Positions 38,480-47,069 are shown, counted from the stretch's first letter. The stretch is DNA of 49,768 nt from Chitinophagaceae bacterium (GCA_022843585.1 JALHNJ010000017.1:1-49768), one strand, 5' to 3'. Numbers and translations are program-made. The notes: generated from the sequence alone by a model not told the origin.

Positions 38480-41068
38480 ATGGCGAAAAATTTATTGATA
38501 GTTGAGAGTCCGGCGAAAGCCAAAACGATTGAAAAGATCCTGGGAAGCGACTTCCAGGTAAAGAGTTGTTTTGGGCATATCCGTGACCTAGAAAAAGCTG
38601 GGATGGGCATTGATCTGGAAAAAAATTTCGAACCCCGCTACATTGTTCCCGATGATAAACTAAAGGTTGTTAACGAGTTAAAGTCGTTAGCTAAAAAATC
38701 ACAAGAAGTGTGGCTGGCAACGGATGAGGACCGTGAAGGAGAAGCCATCAGCTGGCATTTATGCGAAGTATTAGGTCTTGACCCTAAAACAACCAAACGG
38801 ATCGTCTTTCATGAAATCACAAAACCTGCCATCCAGGCGGCTGTTCAAAATCCACGAAAACTGGATATGAACCTGGTAATGGCGCAGCAGGCCCGACGAA
38901 TATTAGACAGAATTGTGGGTTTTGAGTTAAGCCCTGTTCTCTGGCGCAAAATGAGTATGCGGAATAACCTGAGTGCAGGCCGTGTACAAAGTGTAGCTGT
39001 TAGAATAATTGCAGAAAGAGAAAGGGAAATAAATGCATTTACTCCGGTTAGCACTTATAAAATTGAAGGTCTTTTTACAGCAAAAGATGTATCAGATAAA
39101 CCAGTTACATTTTCTGCCGAAGGCAAAAAACAAAATGTAGCAGAGGATGCTGAAGCATTTTTGAAAAGCTGCATCGGTGCCGATTATAAAGTAAAAGATA
39201 TACAGGTTAAACCGGGCAAACGTTCTCCTGCCCCACCATTTACTACTTCTACGCTTCAACAGGAGGCTTCAAGAAAATTAGGTTATGGAGTTGCCAGAAC
39301 AATGCAGATTGCACAGCGGTTGTACGAGAATGGTTATATCACTTATATGCGTACCGACAGTGTGAACCTGAGCAACACTGCGCTAGCTGACATTACCAAT
39401 ACGGTAAAAAGCATGTATGGTGAAGACTATCACCAATTCCGCAAATTCAAAAACAAGAATGAAAGTGCACAGGAAGCCCACGAAGCAATCCGGCCAACTT
39501 ATACCAGCAATGCGTCTATTGAAGAAGCAGAATGGGCAAGATTGTATGAGTTGATCTGGAAAAGAACAATGGCTTCGCAAATGGCCGATGCAGAGTTAGA
39601 AAAAACAGTTGCTAAAATTGAGATATCTACCAATAAAGAAGAACTGACCGCAAGTGGCGAAGTATTAAAATTCGATGGTTTCTTAAAAGTATACAGAGAA
39701 GATAAAGATGATGATGAATTAGAAGAGGAAGCAAACGAGGGTATGTTGCCACCGTTAACCGTGGGTATGCAATTGCCATTAAAAGAAATGAAGGCAACTG
39801 AACGTTTCAGCCGGCCTCCAGCCCGATATACGGAAGCCTCCTTGGTAAAAAAGATGGAAGAACTTGGTATCGGACGACCATCAACTTATGCACCTACCAT
39901 CTCTACTATTTTAAAAAGAGGTTATGTAGAGAAAAGAGATAAAGAAGGTGTTATCCGTTACTTCACTGTTTTCAATTTAAAGAATGACAAGGTGGCCAAA
40001 GAAATGGCAAGCGAAAATACTGGTGCAGAAAAATCCAAACTCTTTCCATCTGACTTAGGATTAGTAGTAACCGATTTTCTGAAACAGTATTTCGACGACA
40101 TCATGGATTATGGCTTCACTGCTAAAATTGAAGGCGAGTTTGATGAAGTAGCTGAAGGCAAGATGAAGTGGAACAAAATGATCGATGATTTTTATTTGCC
40201 ATTTAAAAAAGACGTTGAAAACACAATTGAAAATGCTGAACGCATAAAAGGTGAAAGAGAATTAGGTGTTGATCCGGAAAGTGGCAAACCGGTAGTAGCA
40301 AGAATGGGACGCTATGGCGCCATGATACAGATCGGGGTGGCAGATGATGAAGAGAAACCCCGCTTTGCAAAAATTCCTACCGGGCAAAGTATTGAAACGA
40401 TCACTTACGAAGAAGCCATGAACCTGTTTGGTGCACAAGGTTCAATGGGACAATTTGAGGAAAAAGAAGTGTCAGTAAATGTTGGTCGCTTTGGCCCCTA
40501 TGTAAAATGGGGTGATGATTTTATTTCTCTTCCACGAGGTACAGACCTTGGTACAGTTGATTTAGAAACTGCCATAAAACATATCAAACAAAAACAAATT
40601 GCAGATACCCCGGTCGGTTCATACGACCAGAAACCAATTATAAAAGGTACGGGACGTTTTGGCCCTTATATTAAATGGGATGGAATATTTATCAATGTTC
40701 CCCGTCGCTATGATTTTGCAAACCTGTCGCAGGAAGATATGAATGAGTTGGTTGAAGCAAAAGTTAAGAAAGAAGCCAATCGTTATATCCATCGCTGGCA
40801 GGAAGAAAATATTTCTGTAGAGAATGACCGCTGGGCTCCTATCATCAAATTTGGTAAGAAGAAGATACGCTTACCCAAAAAAGCAGATGATACCCGCTAT
40901 ACTGCTGAAGAAGCAGCGGCTTTTACTTTAGAAGATGTAAAGAAAATTATTGAAGCAGAAATTCCGGGAGCATTTACAAAGAAAGCGAAGAAGACTGCTA
41001 CGAAGAAAAAAGCTCCTGCAAAAAAAACAGCAACAAAGAAAAAGGCTGCGCCAAAAAAGAAAAAATAA
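38480..41068 (+). CDS. topA: DNA topoisomerase I (type IA)
   Basis: This 862-residue enzyme relaxes negative supercoils by a transient single-strand break. The Toprim domain (VESPAKAKTIEKIL, 8-21, and TDEDREGEAISWH, 81-93) is followed by the cleavage domain with the active Tyr289 in YITYMRTDSVNLS. ARRILDRIVGFELSPVLW and EAHEAIRPT complete the four-domain core. After about 590 there are no zinc fingers but four C-terminal strand repeats (GRYGAMIQIG, GRFGPYVKWG, GRFGPYIKWDG, DRWAPIIKFG). The last 30 residues are a Lys/Ala/Pro tail like histone H1 (AKKTATKKKAPAKK). Such tails bind DNA non-specifically. The neighbouring outer-membrane gene lies 46 bp after it. Confidence 0.98.
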   Translation: MAKNLLIVESPAKAKTIEKILGSDFQVKSCFGHIRDLEKAGMGIDLEKNFEPRYIVPDDKLKVVNELKSLAKKSQEVWLATDEDREGEAISWHLCEVLGLDPKTTKRIVFHEITKPAIQAAVQNPRKLDMNLVMAQQARRILDRIVGFELSPVLWRKMSMRNNLSAGRVQSVAVRIIAEREREINAFTPVSTYKIEGLFTAKDVSDKPVTFSAEGKKQNVAEDAEAFLKSCIGADYKVKDIQVKPGKRSPAPPFTTSTLQQEASRKLGYGVARTMQIAQRLYENGYITYMRTDSVNLSNTALADITNTVKSMYGEDYHQFRKFKNKNESAQEAHEAIRPTYTSNASIEEAEWARLYELIWKRTMASQMADAELEKTVAKIEISTNKEELTASGEVLKFDGFLKVYREDKDDDELEEEANEGMLPPLTVGMQLPLKEMKATERFSRPPARYTEASLVKKMEELGIGRPSTYAPTISTILKRGYVEKRDKEGVIRYFTVFNLKNDKVAKEMASENTGAEKSKLFPSDLGLVVTDFLKQYFDDIMDYGFTAKIEGEFDEVAEGKMKWNKMIDDFYLPFKKDVENTIENAERIKGERELGVDPESGKPVVARMGRYGAMIQIGVADDEEKPRFAKIPTGQSIETITYEEAMNLFGAQGSMGQFEEKEVSVNVGRFGPYVKWGDDFISLPRGTDLGTVDLETAIKHIKQKQIADTPVGSYDQKPIIKGTGRFGPYIKWDGIFINVPRRYDFANLSQEDMNELVEAKVKKEANRYIHRWQEENISVENDRWAPIIKFGKKKIRLPKKADDTRYTAEEAAAFTLEDVKKIIEAEIPGAFTKKAKKTATKKKAPAKKTATKKKAAPKKKK

Positions 41069-41114
41069 GATAAGTTTTTTACCATCAATTATTTACAACC
41101 GAAACTACTCATCA

Positions 41115-41630
41115 ATGAAGAAAATATTTTTTCTCCAAGTATCTCTATTATTTGCATGTTACCTGCAAGCACAAATTGAAGTAGTTAAAATGGTTGGCAA
41201 AGGAAGTGATGAATACGGAATTGGATTTGGTGCTGTATTAAAAGCTGGTGTCCCAGTTTCTGAGGGAGGAAGTGTCACACTTGAGGTTGGAGCTGTTATT
41301 AATCCAATTAAAGAATCAGGGTGGGAACAGGGAATTATTTTTGTTCCAATCAAAGCAGGCTATCGTTATGTTTTGAATGGTACAAGTTCTGGCTTCTTTG
41401 TAGAACCACAAGTTGGCTATTGTGTTTATGGTGCACTAACCAACGATTTTGTTGACCAAAAAATCAGTGGGTTTGATTGGGCAGTTGGTGCAGGTTATCT
41501 TTTTCAATCAGGGCGCCGATCACAATATGAAGTTGGCCTACGATATGAAACAGTTTATTTTAAAGGCGGGCCCGGTAGTTTTATAGCATTGAGATTGGCG
41601 AGTAGCTTTTCATTCGGGAGAAGAGACTAA
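41115..41630 (+). CDS. Small outer-membrane beta-barrel protein
   Basis: This 171-residue protein starts at ATG 41115, which gives signal peptide MKKIFFLQVSLLFACYLQA. The frame upstream overlaps the topA tail and is not coding. The mature part has alternating strands: EYGIGFGAVLKAGVPVSEGG, SVTLEVGAVINPI, IFVPIKAGYRYVLNGTSSGF, FFVEPQVGYCVYGALTND and FDWAVGAGYLFQSGRRSQYE. It ends in FIALRLASSFSFGRRD. This is the pattern of an eight-stranded barrel similar to OmpX/OMP_b-brl proteins. The function is unknown. A terminator follows at 41655-41682. Confidence 0.8.
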   Translation: MKKIFFLQVSLLFACYLQAQIEVVKMVGKGSDEYGIGFGAVLKAGVPVSEGGSVTLEVGAVINPIKESGWEQGIIFVPIKAGYRYVLNGTSSGFFVEPQVGYCVYGALTNDFVDQKISGFDWAVGAGYLFQSGRRSQYEVGLRYETVYFKGGPGSFIALRLASSFSFGRRD

Positions 41631-41654
41631 TGTAGTAATTTTAAAAATATACTT

Positions 41655-41682
41655 AAAAGCCTCCACAACTATGGAGGCTTTT
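41655..41682 (+). terminator. Intrinsic terminator after the outer-membrane protein gene
   Basis: AAAAGCCTCCA and TGGAGGCTTTT pair around a 6-base loop, with T following. It ends the topA/outer-membrane-protein region and insulates the methyltransferase. Confidence 0.88.
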
Positions 41683-41722
41683 CTAGTTTCCTTCTATCCG
41701 AATATATTTTATCTTCGGTTTT

Positions 41723-42469
41723 ATGAAACGTTCCTATTGGGAAAAAATGGCTTCTTCTTACAGCGATGAAATATTCGATGTACTGCACAATGATAAAAAA
41801 GCCCTGATCCGTTCTGTAATTAAAAAATACTCCTCAAAAAACAAAACAGTTATTGATATCGGTTGTGCTATTGGGAAATGGCTACCGGTACTCTCCCCTG
41901 CTTTTAAAAAAGTTGTGGCTGTTGATATCTCAGCCAAAAACCTTGAAATAGCTGCCCAACTTTATCCGCACTATAAAAATGTAGAATATGTACGGGCCAA
42001 TATGAGTGGCCCAAAAACAAAAGTGCCACAATGTGATTTCGGGATTTGCATTAATGCTATTCTTACCCCCGTGCAAAAAGACAGGGATATTTTTTTTCAA
42101 TCACTTTCGGCTTGTGTAAAGAAAGGCGGACGAATTGTTATTACGATCCCTTCTTTAGAGTCGCATTTATTAGCTAATGTTATTCAGCAGCAATATAAGA
42201 TTGATAAGAATATCTTTCCTGTTACAATAAATGCAAAAGAAGCCATTCGCAAATGGAATAATATACGACAGGGCAATGCAGACATTGATGATGTGCCCCA
42301 CAAACATTACCTGAAGGAAGAATTGCAATTACTACTTTCCAAAGTAGGTTTTGTTGCCGAAGAATTTCAGAAAATAGAATACGATTGGGATACGGAATTT
42401 GTCAAAGCTCCCACATGGTTAAAAGAACCAAGGCCGTGGGATTGGATGGTGGTGGCAAGAAAGTCTTGA
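41723..42469 (+). CDS. Class I SAM-dependent methyltransferase
   Basis: This 248-residue methyltransferase has the SAM-binding motif I VIDIGCAIGKWLPVL (about 47-61), motif II VVAVDISAKNLEIAAQLYP (about 67-85), a motif near DFGICINAILTPV, and RIVITIPSLESH. The rest, with many Lys and Trp and an EEFQKIEYDWDTEF stretch, gives no hint of the substrate. The gene is monocistronic between a terminator and a heptamer array: the last codons and TGA stop (42467-42469) are part of the array. Confidence 0.88.
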   Translation: MKRSYWEKMASSYSDEIFDVLHNDKKALIRSVIKKYSSKNKTVIDIGCAIGKWLPVLSPAFKKVVAVDISAKNLEIAAQLYPHYKNVEYVRANMSGPKTKVPQCDFGICINAILTPVQKDRDIFFQSLSACVKKGGRIVITIPSLESHLLANVIQQQYKIDKNIFPVTINAKEAIRKWNNIRQGNADIDDVPHKHYLKEELQLLLSKVGFVAEEFQKIEYDWDTEFVKAPTWLKEPRPWDWMVVARKS

Positions 42470-42497
42470 GTCTTTAGCCGGGAGTCATGAGTCGGGA
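42461..42497 (+). repeat. Heptamer array at the methyltransferase gene stop
   Basis: The units AAAGTCT, TGAGTCT, TTAGCCG, GGAGTCA and TGAGTCG begin in the final codons of the methyltransferase gene, and the second unit holds its TGA. It is inverted relative to 42564-42592, about 65 bp away. Confidence 0.75.
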
Positions 42498-42563
42498 TGA
42501 TAATCAAGTAATCTTTTGAAAGCTCAATATTCTTAATGTCATATAAAGCATCACGCCATACTT

Positions 42564-42592
42564 ATGACTCCTGACTAAGGACTCCTAACTCA
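42564..42592 (-). repeat. Heptamer array at the DUF2891 gene stop, inverted partner
   Basis: On the minus strand the units TGAGTTA, GGAGTCC, TTAGTCA and GGAGTCA begin at the TGA stop of the DUF2891 gene. With 42461-42497 it forms a long imperfect hairpin between two convergent genes. Confidence 0.75.
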
Positions 42593-43693
42593 ATTGACTA
42601 ATGCATACACCGCAAAACTCGCCAACCAATGCTCACCGCCATACTCTCCACTTACCACATGTGGTAGTGCAGTGGAAAGATGATTGACGGAAGAACGGAG
42701 TAATAATTTCTTTCTTAAATCATTTGCTGGTAGAGCTGCAGCCAATCCTTTCATACACCAGCTTCGGCTAAAACTTAAGCCATCGAGGTGAACGATTTGC
42801 AGATCTGTTCTATCCGATACTACTGGTAAAATAGTAAGATGCTTTAAGCTTTGCGTGGAAAAGAACTGATTGAACCAGGCTGTAAACTCCTTCGGTGATA
42901 AGACTCTTCGCATCAGATCTGCTTCTTCTAAACTGGGTGATAAGAAGTCTGCTCCATTTGGCTCCCATATAGTTGGTGCATTTTTATCTTTTCCATATAT
43001 TTTTTTGGCGGAAGCAACAATCGCATTTTCAAATGCTGTGTTTTTTTCTGCTCTTGCATAATCCAATGCAAACACTAATCCGAATGCGGTGTTAGGATGC
43101 ACACCGGTACGGTTAGGGTAAGTTTGTTTGGGAAGAAACTTTGTCCACAGGTCAACTATTTTTCTAGTCAACGGCTGCATGGCTTCATGCCAGCGTTTGG
43201 CATCCGCATCATCCCAATTATACAACTCTTCATCCAGTTTTAATATCCAGGCCCAGCCGTAAGTTCTTTCCCAGGATGCAGTAAGTGGCATACTGAAATA
43301 CTTTACCTCATCAATTATGTTCTGTTTAGTAATTGTCTTATTGAGTGTTTCTCTTATCAATGCAGCTTCCGGCATTTGTGGGAATAATTTCAGCAACCGA
43401 ATCAACATCCAATGGCCATGCACCGATGAGTGCCAGTCGAAACAACCATAAAATGATGGATGCAATTGTTTAGGAAGTAATACATGGTCACTATCCTTGT
43501 AGGAAGTATGATTCGTTTTGTTGGGAAACTCCTGCAACACACATTTCAATGGCAGCGAAGCAAGATGCGAAGCTCCTTTCAATGTCAATTCAAATCCCGA
43601 ACTATCTTTTTTTACTGTAAACAAATTATTTACTTGTGATCTTGCTGTTGCAGTTAGCAATAGAAATACAGGTATAAGTAGTTTAGATTTCAT
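42590..43693 (-). CDS. DUF2891 family exported protein
   Basis: This 367-residue exported protein has a signal peptide ending near ARSQ (about residue 20). The DUF2891 hallmarks are PSFYGCFDWHSSVHGHWMLIRLLKLFP (about 78-104), SWERTYGWAWILKLDEELYNW (about 141-161) and YPNRTGVHPNTAFGLVFALDYAR (about 191-213). The mostly helical pattern with Trp, His and Arg pairs recalls an alpha/alpha-toroid as in some glycoside hydrolases or lyases. I cannot assign an activity. The TGA stop is part of a heptamer array. It converges with the methyltransferase gene and diverges from the SirB1-like gene. Confidence 0.85.
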   Translation of the reverse strand: MKSKLLIPVFLLLTATARSQVNNLFTVKKDSSGFELTLKGASHLASLPLKCVLQEFPNKTNHTSYKDSDHVLLPKQLHPSFYGCFDWHSSVHGHWMLIRLLKLFPQMPEAALIRETLNKTITKQNIIDEVKYFSMPLTASWERTYGWAWILKLDEELYNWDDADAKRWHEAMQPLTRKIVDLWTKFLPKQTYPNRTGVHPNTAFGLVFALDYARAEKNTAFENAIVASAKKIYGKDKNAPTIWEPNGADFLSPSLEEADLMRRVLSPKEFTAWFNQFFSTQSLKHLTILPVVSDRTDLQIVHLDGLSFSRSWCMKGLAAALPANDLRKKLLLRSSVNHLSTALPHVVSGEYGGEHWLASFAVYALVN

Positions 43694-43740
43694 CCACCAA
43701 ACTTAAAACATTCTATTAACAGTAAGGTATCCTACAATAA

Positions 43741-43774
43741 CGAACTATAAACACTAAATTCGAAACCATAAACC
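43741..43774 (-). repeat. Degenerate heptamer array between divergent genes
   Basis: On the minus strand the units GTTTATG, GTTTCGA, ATTTAGT, GTTTATA and GTTCGTT keep the 7-bp period but diverge in sequence. Unlike most copies it does not touch a stop codon: it lies in the 155-bp gap between two start codons. Confidence 0.5.
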
Positions 43775-43848
43775 GTTTCCCCCATCTGTGGAAAAGTTTA
43801 ACTATTTCATATCAGGTTCTATAAAGATATTGTGAAGGAATCGACACC

Positions 43849-44715
43849 ATGGAAACAAACAAAGAGATATCTGCTCTGCTAACTTTAATTGATGATCCTG
43901 ATGAGGAAGTGTTTGGACTTGTATCCAACAAGATCGTTGACTATGGTACGAACATCATTCCAAACCTGGAACATCTTTGGGAAACGACTCCTAATGAAGA
44001 AATTCAAACAAGAATTGAATTATTAATTCATCGTCTTCATTTTACTGACCTGACAGAAGATTTTCGTCAATGGAATGTTTCCGGTCATCATGATTTGTTA
44101 CTGGGTGCCATGCTAACCAGCAAATTTCAGTTTCCTGATGTATCTACCGCACCTGTAATGCAGGAAATTGAAAAAGTACGGCGCAATATCTGGCTGGAAT
44201 TAAACAACTACCTCACTCCGCTTGAACAAATTAATATCGTTACCAGTATTCTTTACAGCTATTACGGATTGAAAGGCACGGAAATTAATTACAAAGAGCC
44301 GAATGAGTTTCTGATGCACAAAACACTGGAAGCGAAAAGAGGTAACCAGATCAGTAATGGCATTTTATATCTGGTGTTGTGTGAGCTCCTGGATATACCT
44401 GTGAGAGCAATCAATATCCCCCGACAATTTATTATTGCTTATTTCAAACCGGGTTATTCAGATGAAAGTTTGCCTAACCCTCTTCATAAGATTGAATTTT
44501 ATATTGACCCCACATCTGGCCAGGTGTTTACACAGCAAGATGTAGAAAGCTATTTCAAAAGAATTTCTGTGCCCCCTGTTGGTGCATATTTTAAGCCCCG
44601 CAAAAACAAACAAGTTATTCAACAACTGATAGAGGAATTCAGTAAATGCTTCACCTCTGAAAAAGATAAGTATAAACAAGCCGAGCTAATGGAATTGGCT
44701 AAGTTGCTGGAATAA
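43849..44715 (+). CDS. SirB1/transglutaminase-like family protein
   Basis: This 288-residue cytoplasmic protein starts with helical HEAT-like stretches (ALLTLIDDPDEEVFGLVSNKIVDYG, 9-33). The Transglut_core2/SirB1 region follows (about 95-220: LGAMLTSKFQFPDVS, MHKTLEAKRGNQISNGILYLVLCELLDIPVRAINIPRQF). The usual Cys-His-Asp triad of transglutaminases is not obvious: the position after RGN lacks the expected Cys, and a Cys sits further in LVLCELL. It ends with a TPR-like helix. The family is widespread in Bacteroidota, but the role is unknown. It is convergent with the Tat oxidoreductase gene. Confidence 0.78.
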   Translation: METNKEISALLTLIDDPDEEVFGLVSNKIVDYGTNIIPNLEHLWETTPNEEIQTRIELLIHRLHFTDLTEDFRQWNVSGHHDLLLGAMLTSKFQFPDVSTAPVMQEIEKVRRNIWLELNNYLTPLEQINIVTSILYSYYGLKGTEINYKEPNEFLMHKTLEAKRGNQISNGILYLVLCELLDIPVRAINIPRQFIIAYFKPGYSDESLPNPLHKIEFYIDPTSGQVFTQQDVESYFKRISVPPVGAYFKPRKNKQVIQQLIEEFSKCFTSEKDKYKQAELMELAKLLE

Positions 44716-44730
44716 TTCTGTTCATTCCGG

Positions 44731-46194
44731 TTACAAACTTAAATCCCAACCATTTCTATATTCTCTTTTCACAAACTGGTTGGCTTCTTCAAAGTTGGTG
44801 ACTTTCATATTAGCAGCATCCCATAATAGTTTTTTGCGACCTAAATATTTATCGCCCCAGCCTGTGAGTTTAGGGTTTTTCATCAGCCAACTGCGAATGG
44901 CAAGATTGCCCATCAACACACTTTCTGTAAATGGCCCTGCATACGAAAACGGTGAGCTGGTTTCTCCTTTTCCATAGCCAGCAATGCAGGCATTTACCCA
45001 CTGCAGGTGATGGCCTTCTGGCACCCGTTTAATTTTTTCTTTTGGCATTGTCTTCTCCGTCATTAAACGGGTTGGTAATAATCTTGGATTGGCACCATAG
45101 CAATCTGCTAATAATTTTCCTTTTGTGCCTATAAATAAAACACCTCCATCCCAATTGCCAAATGGCTCTTCGGGCAATAATTCATCAGGACGGTCAGGCA
45201 ATAAACCACCATCATACCAGGAAACTTTTATGCTTCCTTTTCCATTTGTTCTTGGGTAATTAAGGTGAATAATAGATGCTGGTGGACAAGCATCCGGATT
45301 TTGCGTATCATTCCACATTTCTTTCCATACTGTTCCTACACTGCACTCCGCAGAATCAGGATATAGAATAGGCAATATTCTGTAAATAGGATCCATGATA
45401 TGACAAGCCATATCTCCTAATGCACCTGTACCAAATGCCCACCATCCCCTCCAATTAAACGGCAGGTAAGCCGGATTATAATCTATGTGTTTAGCAGGGC
45501 CCAGCCAAAGATCCCAGTCCAATTCAGATGGGATATCAAATTTTCCTGAAGGTGTTGATTGTCCCTGCGGCCAAACGGGTCTGTTCGTCCATGCTTGCGC
45601 CTCCGTTACTTTTCCAATCATTCCGGCATCAATCATTTCTTTTGTCTTGCGTACGCCATCACCGGAACCACCCTGGTTGCCCATTTGTGTTACCACTTTA
45701 TACTTCTGCTCCGCCTGGGTTAATATCCTGGCTTCGTAAATATCATGTGCCAATGGTTTTTGCGTGTAAACATGTTTGCCCATTCGCATGGCAGCCAGGG
45801 TAGCTACTGCATGAATATTATCCGGTGTTGAAATACTACAGGCATCAATATTGTTTTTTTCTTTTTCAAGCATTACTCTAAAGTCTTCATGATACGATGC
45901 TTTTGGAAATGCCTCTCTTGATTTTTTTGCTGCCCTGTCATCAACATCACACAAGGCTACAATATTTACATAGGGACTTTTTGCAAATGCTTGCAGATCG
46001 CCATGCCCCATTCCACCTACGCCAATACCGGCAATATTTAATTTATCACTGGGAGCAATAAACCCACGGCCTAATACATGACGGGGTAATATTAAAACAC
46101 CGGCACCTGCTACGGCTGTATTACGAATAAAATTTCTACGGGAGAGATTTGATGGCTGATTAGCAGCTTGTGCTGTTTTTTTTTCAGGGGTCAT
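44731..46194 (-). CDS. Tat-exported Gfo/Idh/MocA family oxidoreductase
   Basis: This 487-residue NAD(P)-dependent oxidoreductase is predicted to be exported folded: the Tat signal NLSRRNFIRNTAVAGAGVLILP (about 17-38) ends before GRGFIAPSDK. The Rossmann domain follows with AGIGVGGMGHGDLQAF (about 54-69) and SISTPDNIHAVATLAAMRMGKHV. The usual EKP motif reads TQKPLAHDIYEAR, i.e. Gln instead of Glu, as in many exported members. GNQGGSGDGVRKTKEMIDAG and GALGDMACHIMDPIYRIL belong to the C-terminal alpha/beta domain. The family acts on sugars or sugar derivatives, and the substrate is unknown. It is divergent from the CsaA-like gene. Confidence 0.92.
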   Translation of the reverse strand: MTPEKKTAQAANQPSNLSRRNFIRNTAVAGAGVLILPRHVLGRGFIAPSDKLNIAGIGVGGMGHGDLQAFAKSPYVNIVALCDVDDRAAKKSREAFPKASYHEDFRVMLEKEKNNIDACSISTPDNIHAVATLAAMRMGKHVYTQKPLAHDIYEARILTQAEQKYKVVTQMGNQGGSGDGVRKTKEMIDAGMIGKVTEAQAWTNRPVWPQGQSTPSGKFDIPSELDWDLWLGPAKHIDYNPAYLPFNWRGWWAFGTGALGDMACHIMDPIYRILPILYPDSAECSVGTVWKEMWNDTQNPDACPPASIIHLNYPRTNGKGSIKVSWYDGGLLPDRPDELLPEEPFGNWDGGVLFIGTKGKLLADCYGANPRLLPTRLMTEKTMPKEKIKRVPEGHHLQWVNACIAGYGKGETSSPFSYAGPFTESVLMGNLAIRSWLMKNPKLTGWGDKYLGRKKLLWDAANMKVTNFEEANQFVKREYRNGWDLSL

Positions 46195-46233
46195 TCTGGC
46201 AAATTTTCATCAAGTTTACATTAAAATTGTAAG

Positions 46234-46569
46234 ATGACAATCAACTGGAGCGATTTTGAAAAAATAGATATGCGTACGGGAACAATTATTTCAATTAATG
46301 ATTTTCCCAAAGCCAGGAAACCCGCCTATCAATTGACTATTGATTTTGGCAACGAGGTTGGCATTAAAAAATCATCAGCACAAATAACAGCACATTACAC
46401 AAAAGAAGACTTGTTGAACCGCCAGGTGATTGCAGTCGTTAACTTTCCACCCAAACAGATAGCCGACTTTATCAGTGAATGCCTGGTGCTGGGTGTATAT
46501 GATGAAAACAAAGATGTAATTTTATTGCAGCCCGGTAAGCAATCAATTAACGGGGGAAAAATCGGCTGA
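46234..46569 (+). CDS. csaA: CsaA-like tRNA-binding-domain chaperone
   Basis: This 111-residue protein is a stand-alone OB-fold tRNA-binding domain like CsaA, a dimeric export-related chaperone with peptide-binding pockets. The whole length matches: FEKIDMRTGTIISINDFPKARKPAYQLTIDFG (9-40), KKSSAQITAHYTKEDLLNRQVIAVVNFPPKQI (46-77), and SECLVLGVYDENKDVILLQP. The name refers to export chaperoning in Bacillus, where activity was shown. In Bacteroidota the role is inferred. The ogt gene starts 2 bp after its stop, so the two are co-transcribed. Confidence 0.9.
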   Translation: MTINWSDFEKIDMRTGTIISINDFPKARKPAYQLTIDFGNEVGIKKSSAQITAHYTKEDLLNRQVIAVVNFPPKQIADFISECLVLGVYDENKDVILLQPGKQSINGGKIG

Positions 46570-46571
46570 CG

Positions 46572-47069
46572 ATGTCAGAAACCTACACTACATACTATCA
46601 TTCGCCTGTTGGATTATTAAAGATCTCCGGCACGAATGATTATATCAATGAAGTAACATTTCATGACACTTCCCAAAAAGCAGAAGGCAAAAAGAAACAT
46701 TTACCACCCATGCTTATTAATTGTGTGGAGCAATTGATCCAATATTTTAATGGGGAAAGAAGAATTTTTGAATTACCATTAAACCAAACTGGTACCGCCT
46801 TTCAGCAAGATGTGTGGAGCCTGCTTACTCAAATACCATTTGGTAAAACTATCAGCTATCTCGATTTAGCCAGGCAAACCGGTGATACAAAAGCCACAAG
46901 AGCCGTTGCTAATGCCAATGGGAAAAACAATATTGCTATCATCGTTCCTTGTCATAGAGTAATTGGTTCTACAGGAGAATTGACGGGCTATGCCGGCGGT
47001 CTATGGAGAAAGAAATGGTTATTAGAATTAGAAGCAAAAGTTGCTCACGGAGTACAAACTTTGTTTTAA
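46572..47069 (+). CDS. ogt: Methylated-DNA--protein-cysteine methyltransferase
   Basis: This 165-residue suicide repair protein removes methyl groups from O6-methylguanine in DNA. The active-site signature IVPCHRVIGSTG (about 136-147, nucleophile Cys at about 139) is intact. It is preceded by FQQDVWSLLTQIPFGKTISYLDLARQTG (about 76-103) with the DNA-binding helix-turn-helix ATRAVANANGKN, and followed by YAGGLWRKKWLLELE. An N-terminal ribonuclease H-like domain (1-70) is normal for the family. It is co-transcribed with the csaA-like gene. Its TAA overlaps by 4 bp the end of the convergent gene on the minus strand. Confidence 0.96.
   Translation: MSETYTTYYHSPVGLLKISGTNDYINEVTFHDTSQKAEGKKKHLPPMLINCVEQLIQYFNGERRIFELPLNQTGTAFQQDVWSLLTQIPFGKTISYLDLARQTGDTKATRAVANANGKNNIAIIVPCHRVIGSTGELTGYAGGLWRKKWLLELEAKVAHGVQTLF

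Noticed and set aside
40950-41114. Long upstream start of the outer-membrane protein
   Set aside because: The Arg/Lys-rich extension is topA's Lys tail read in another frame; ATG 41115 begins a normal signal peptide.
2900-43774. Heptamer arrays as CRISPR or CRISPR-like loci
   Set aside because: Units are 7 bp with no spacers, no cas genes are near, and the copies are spread through the window.
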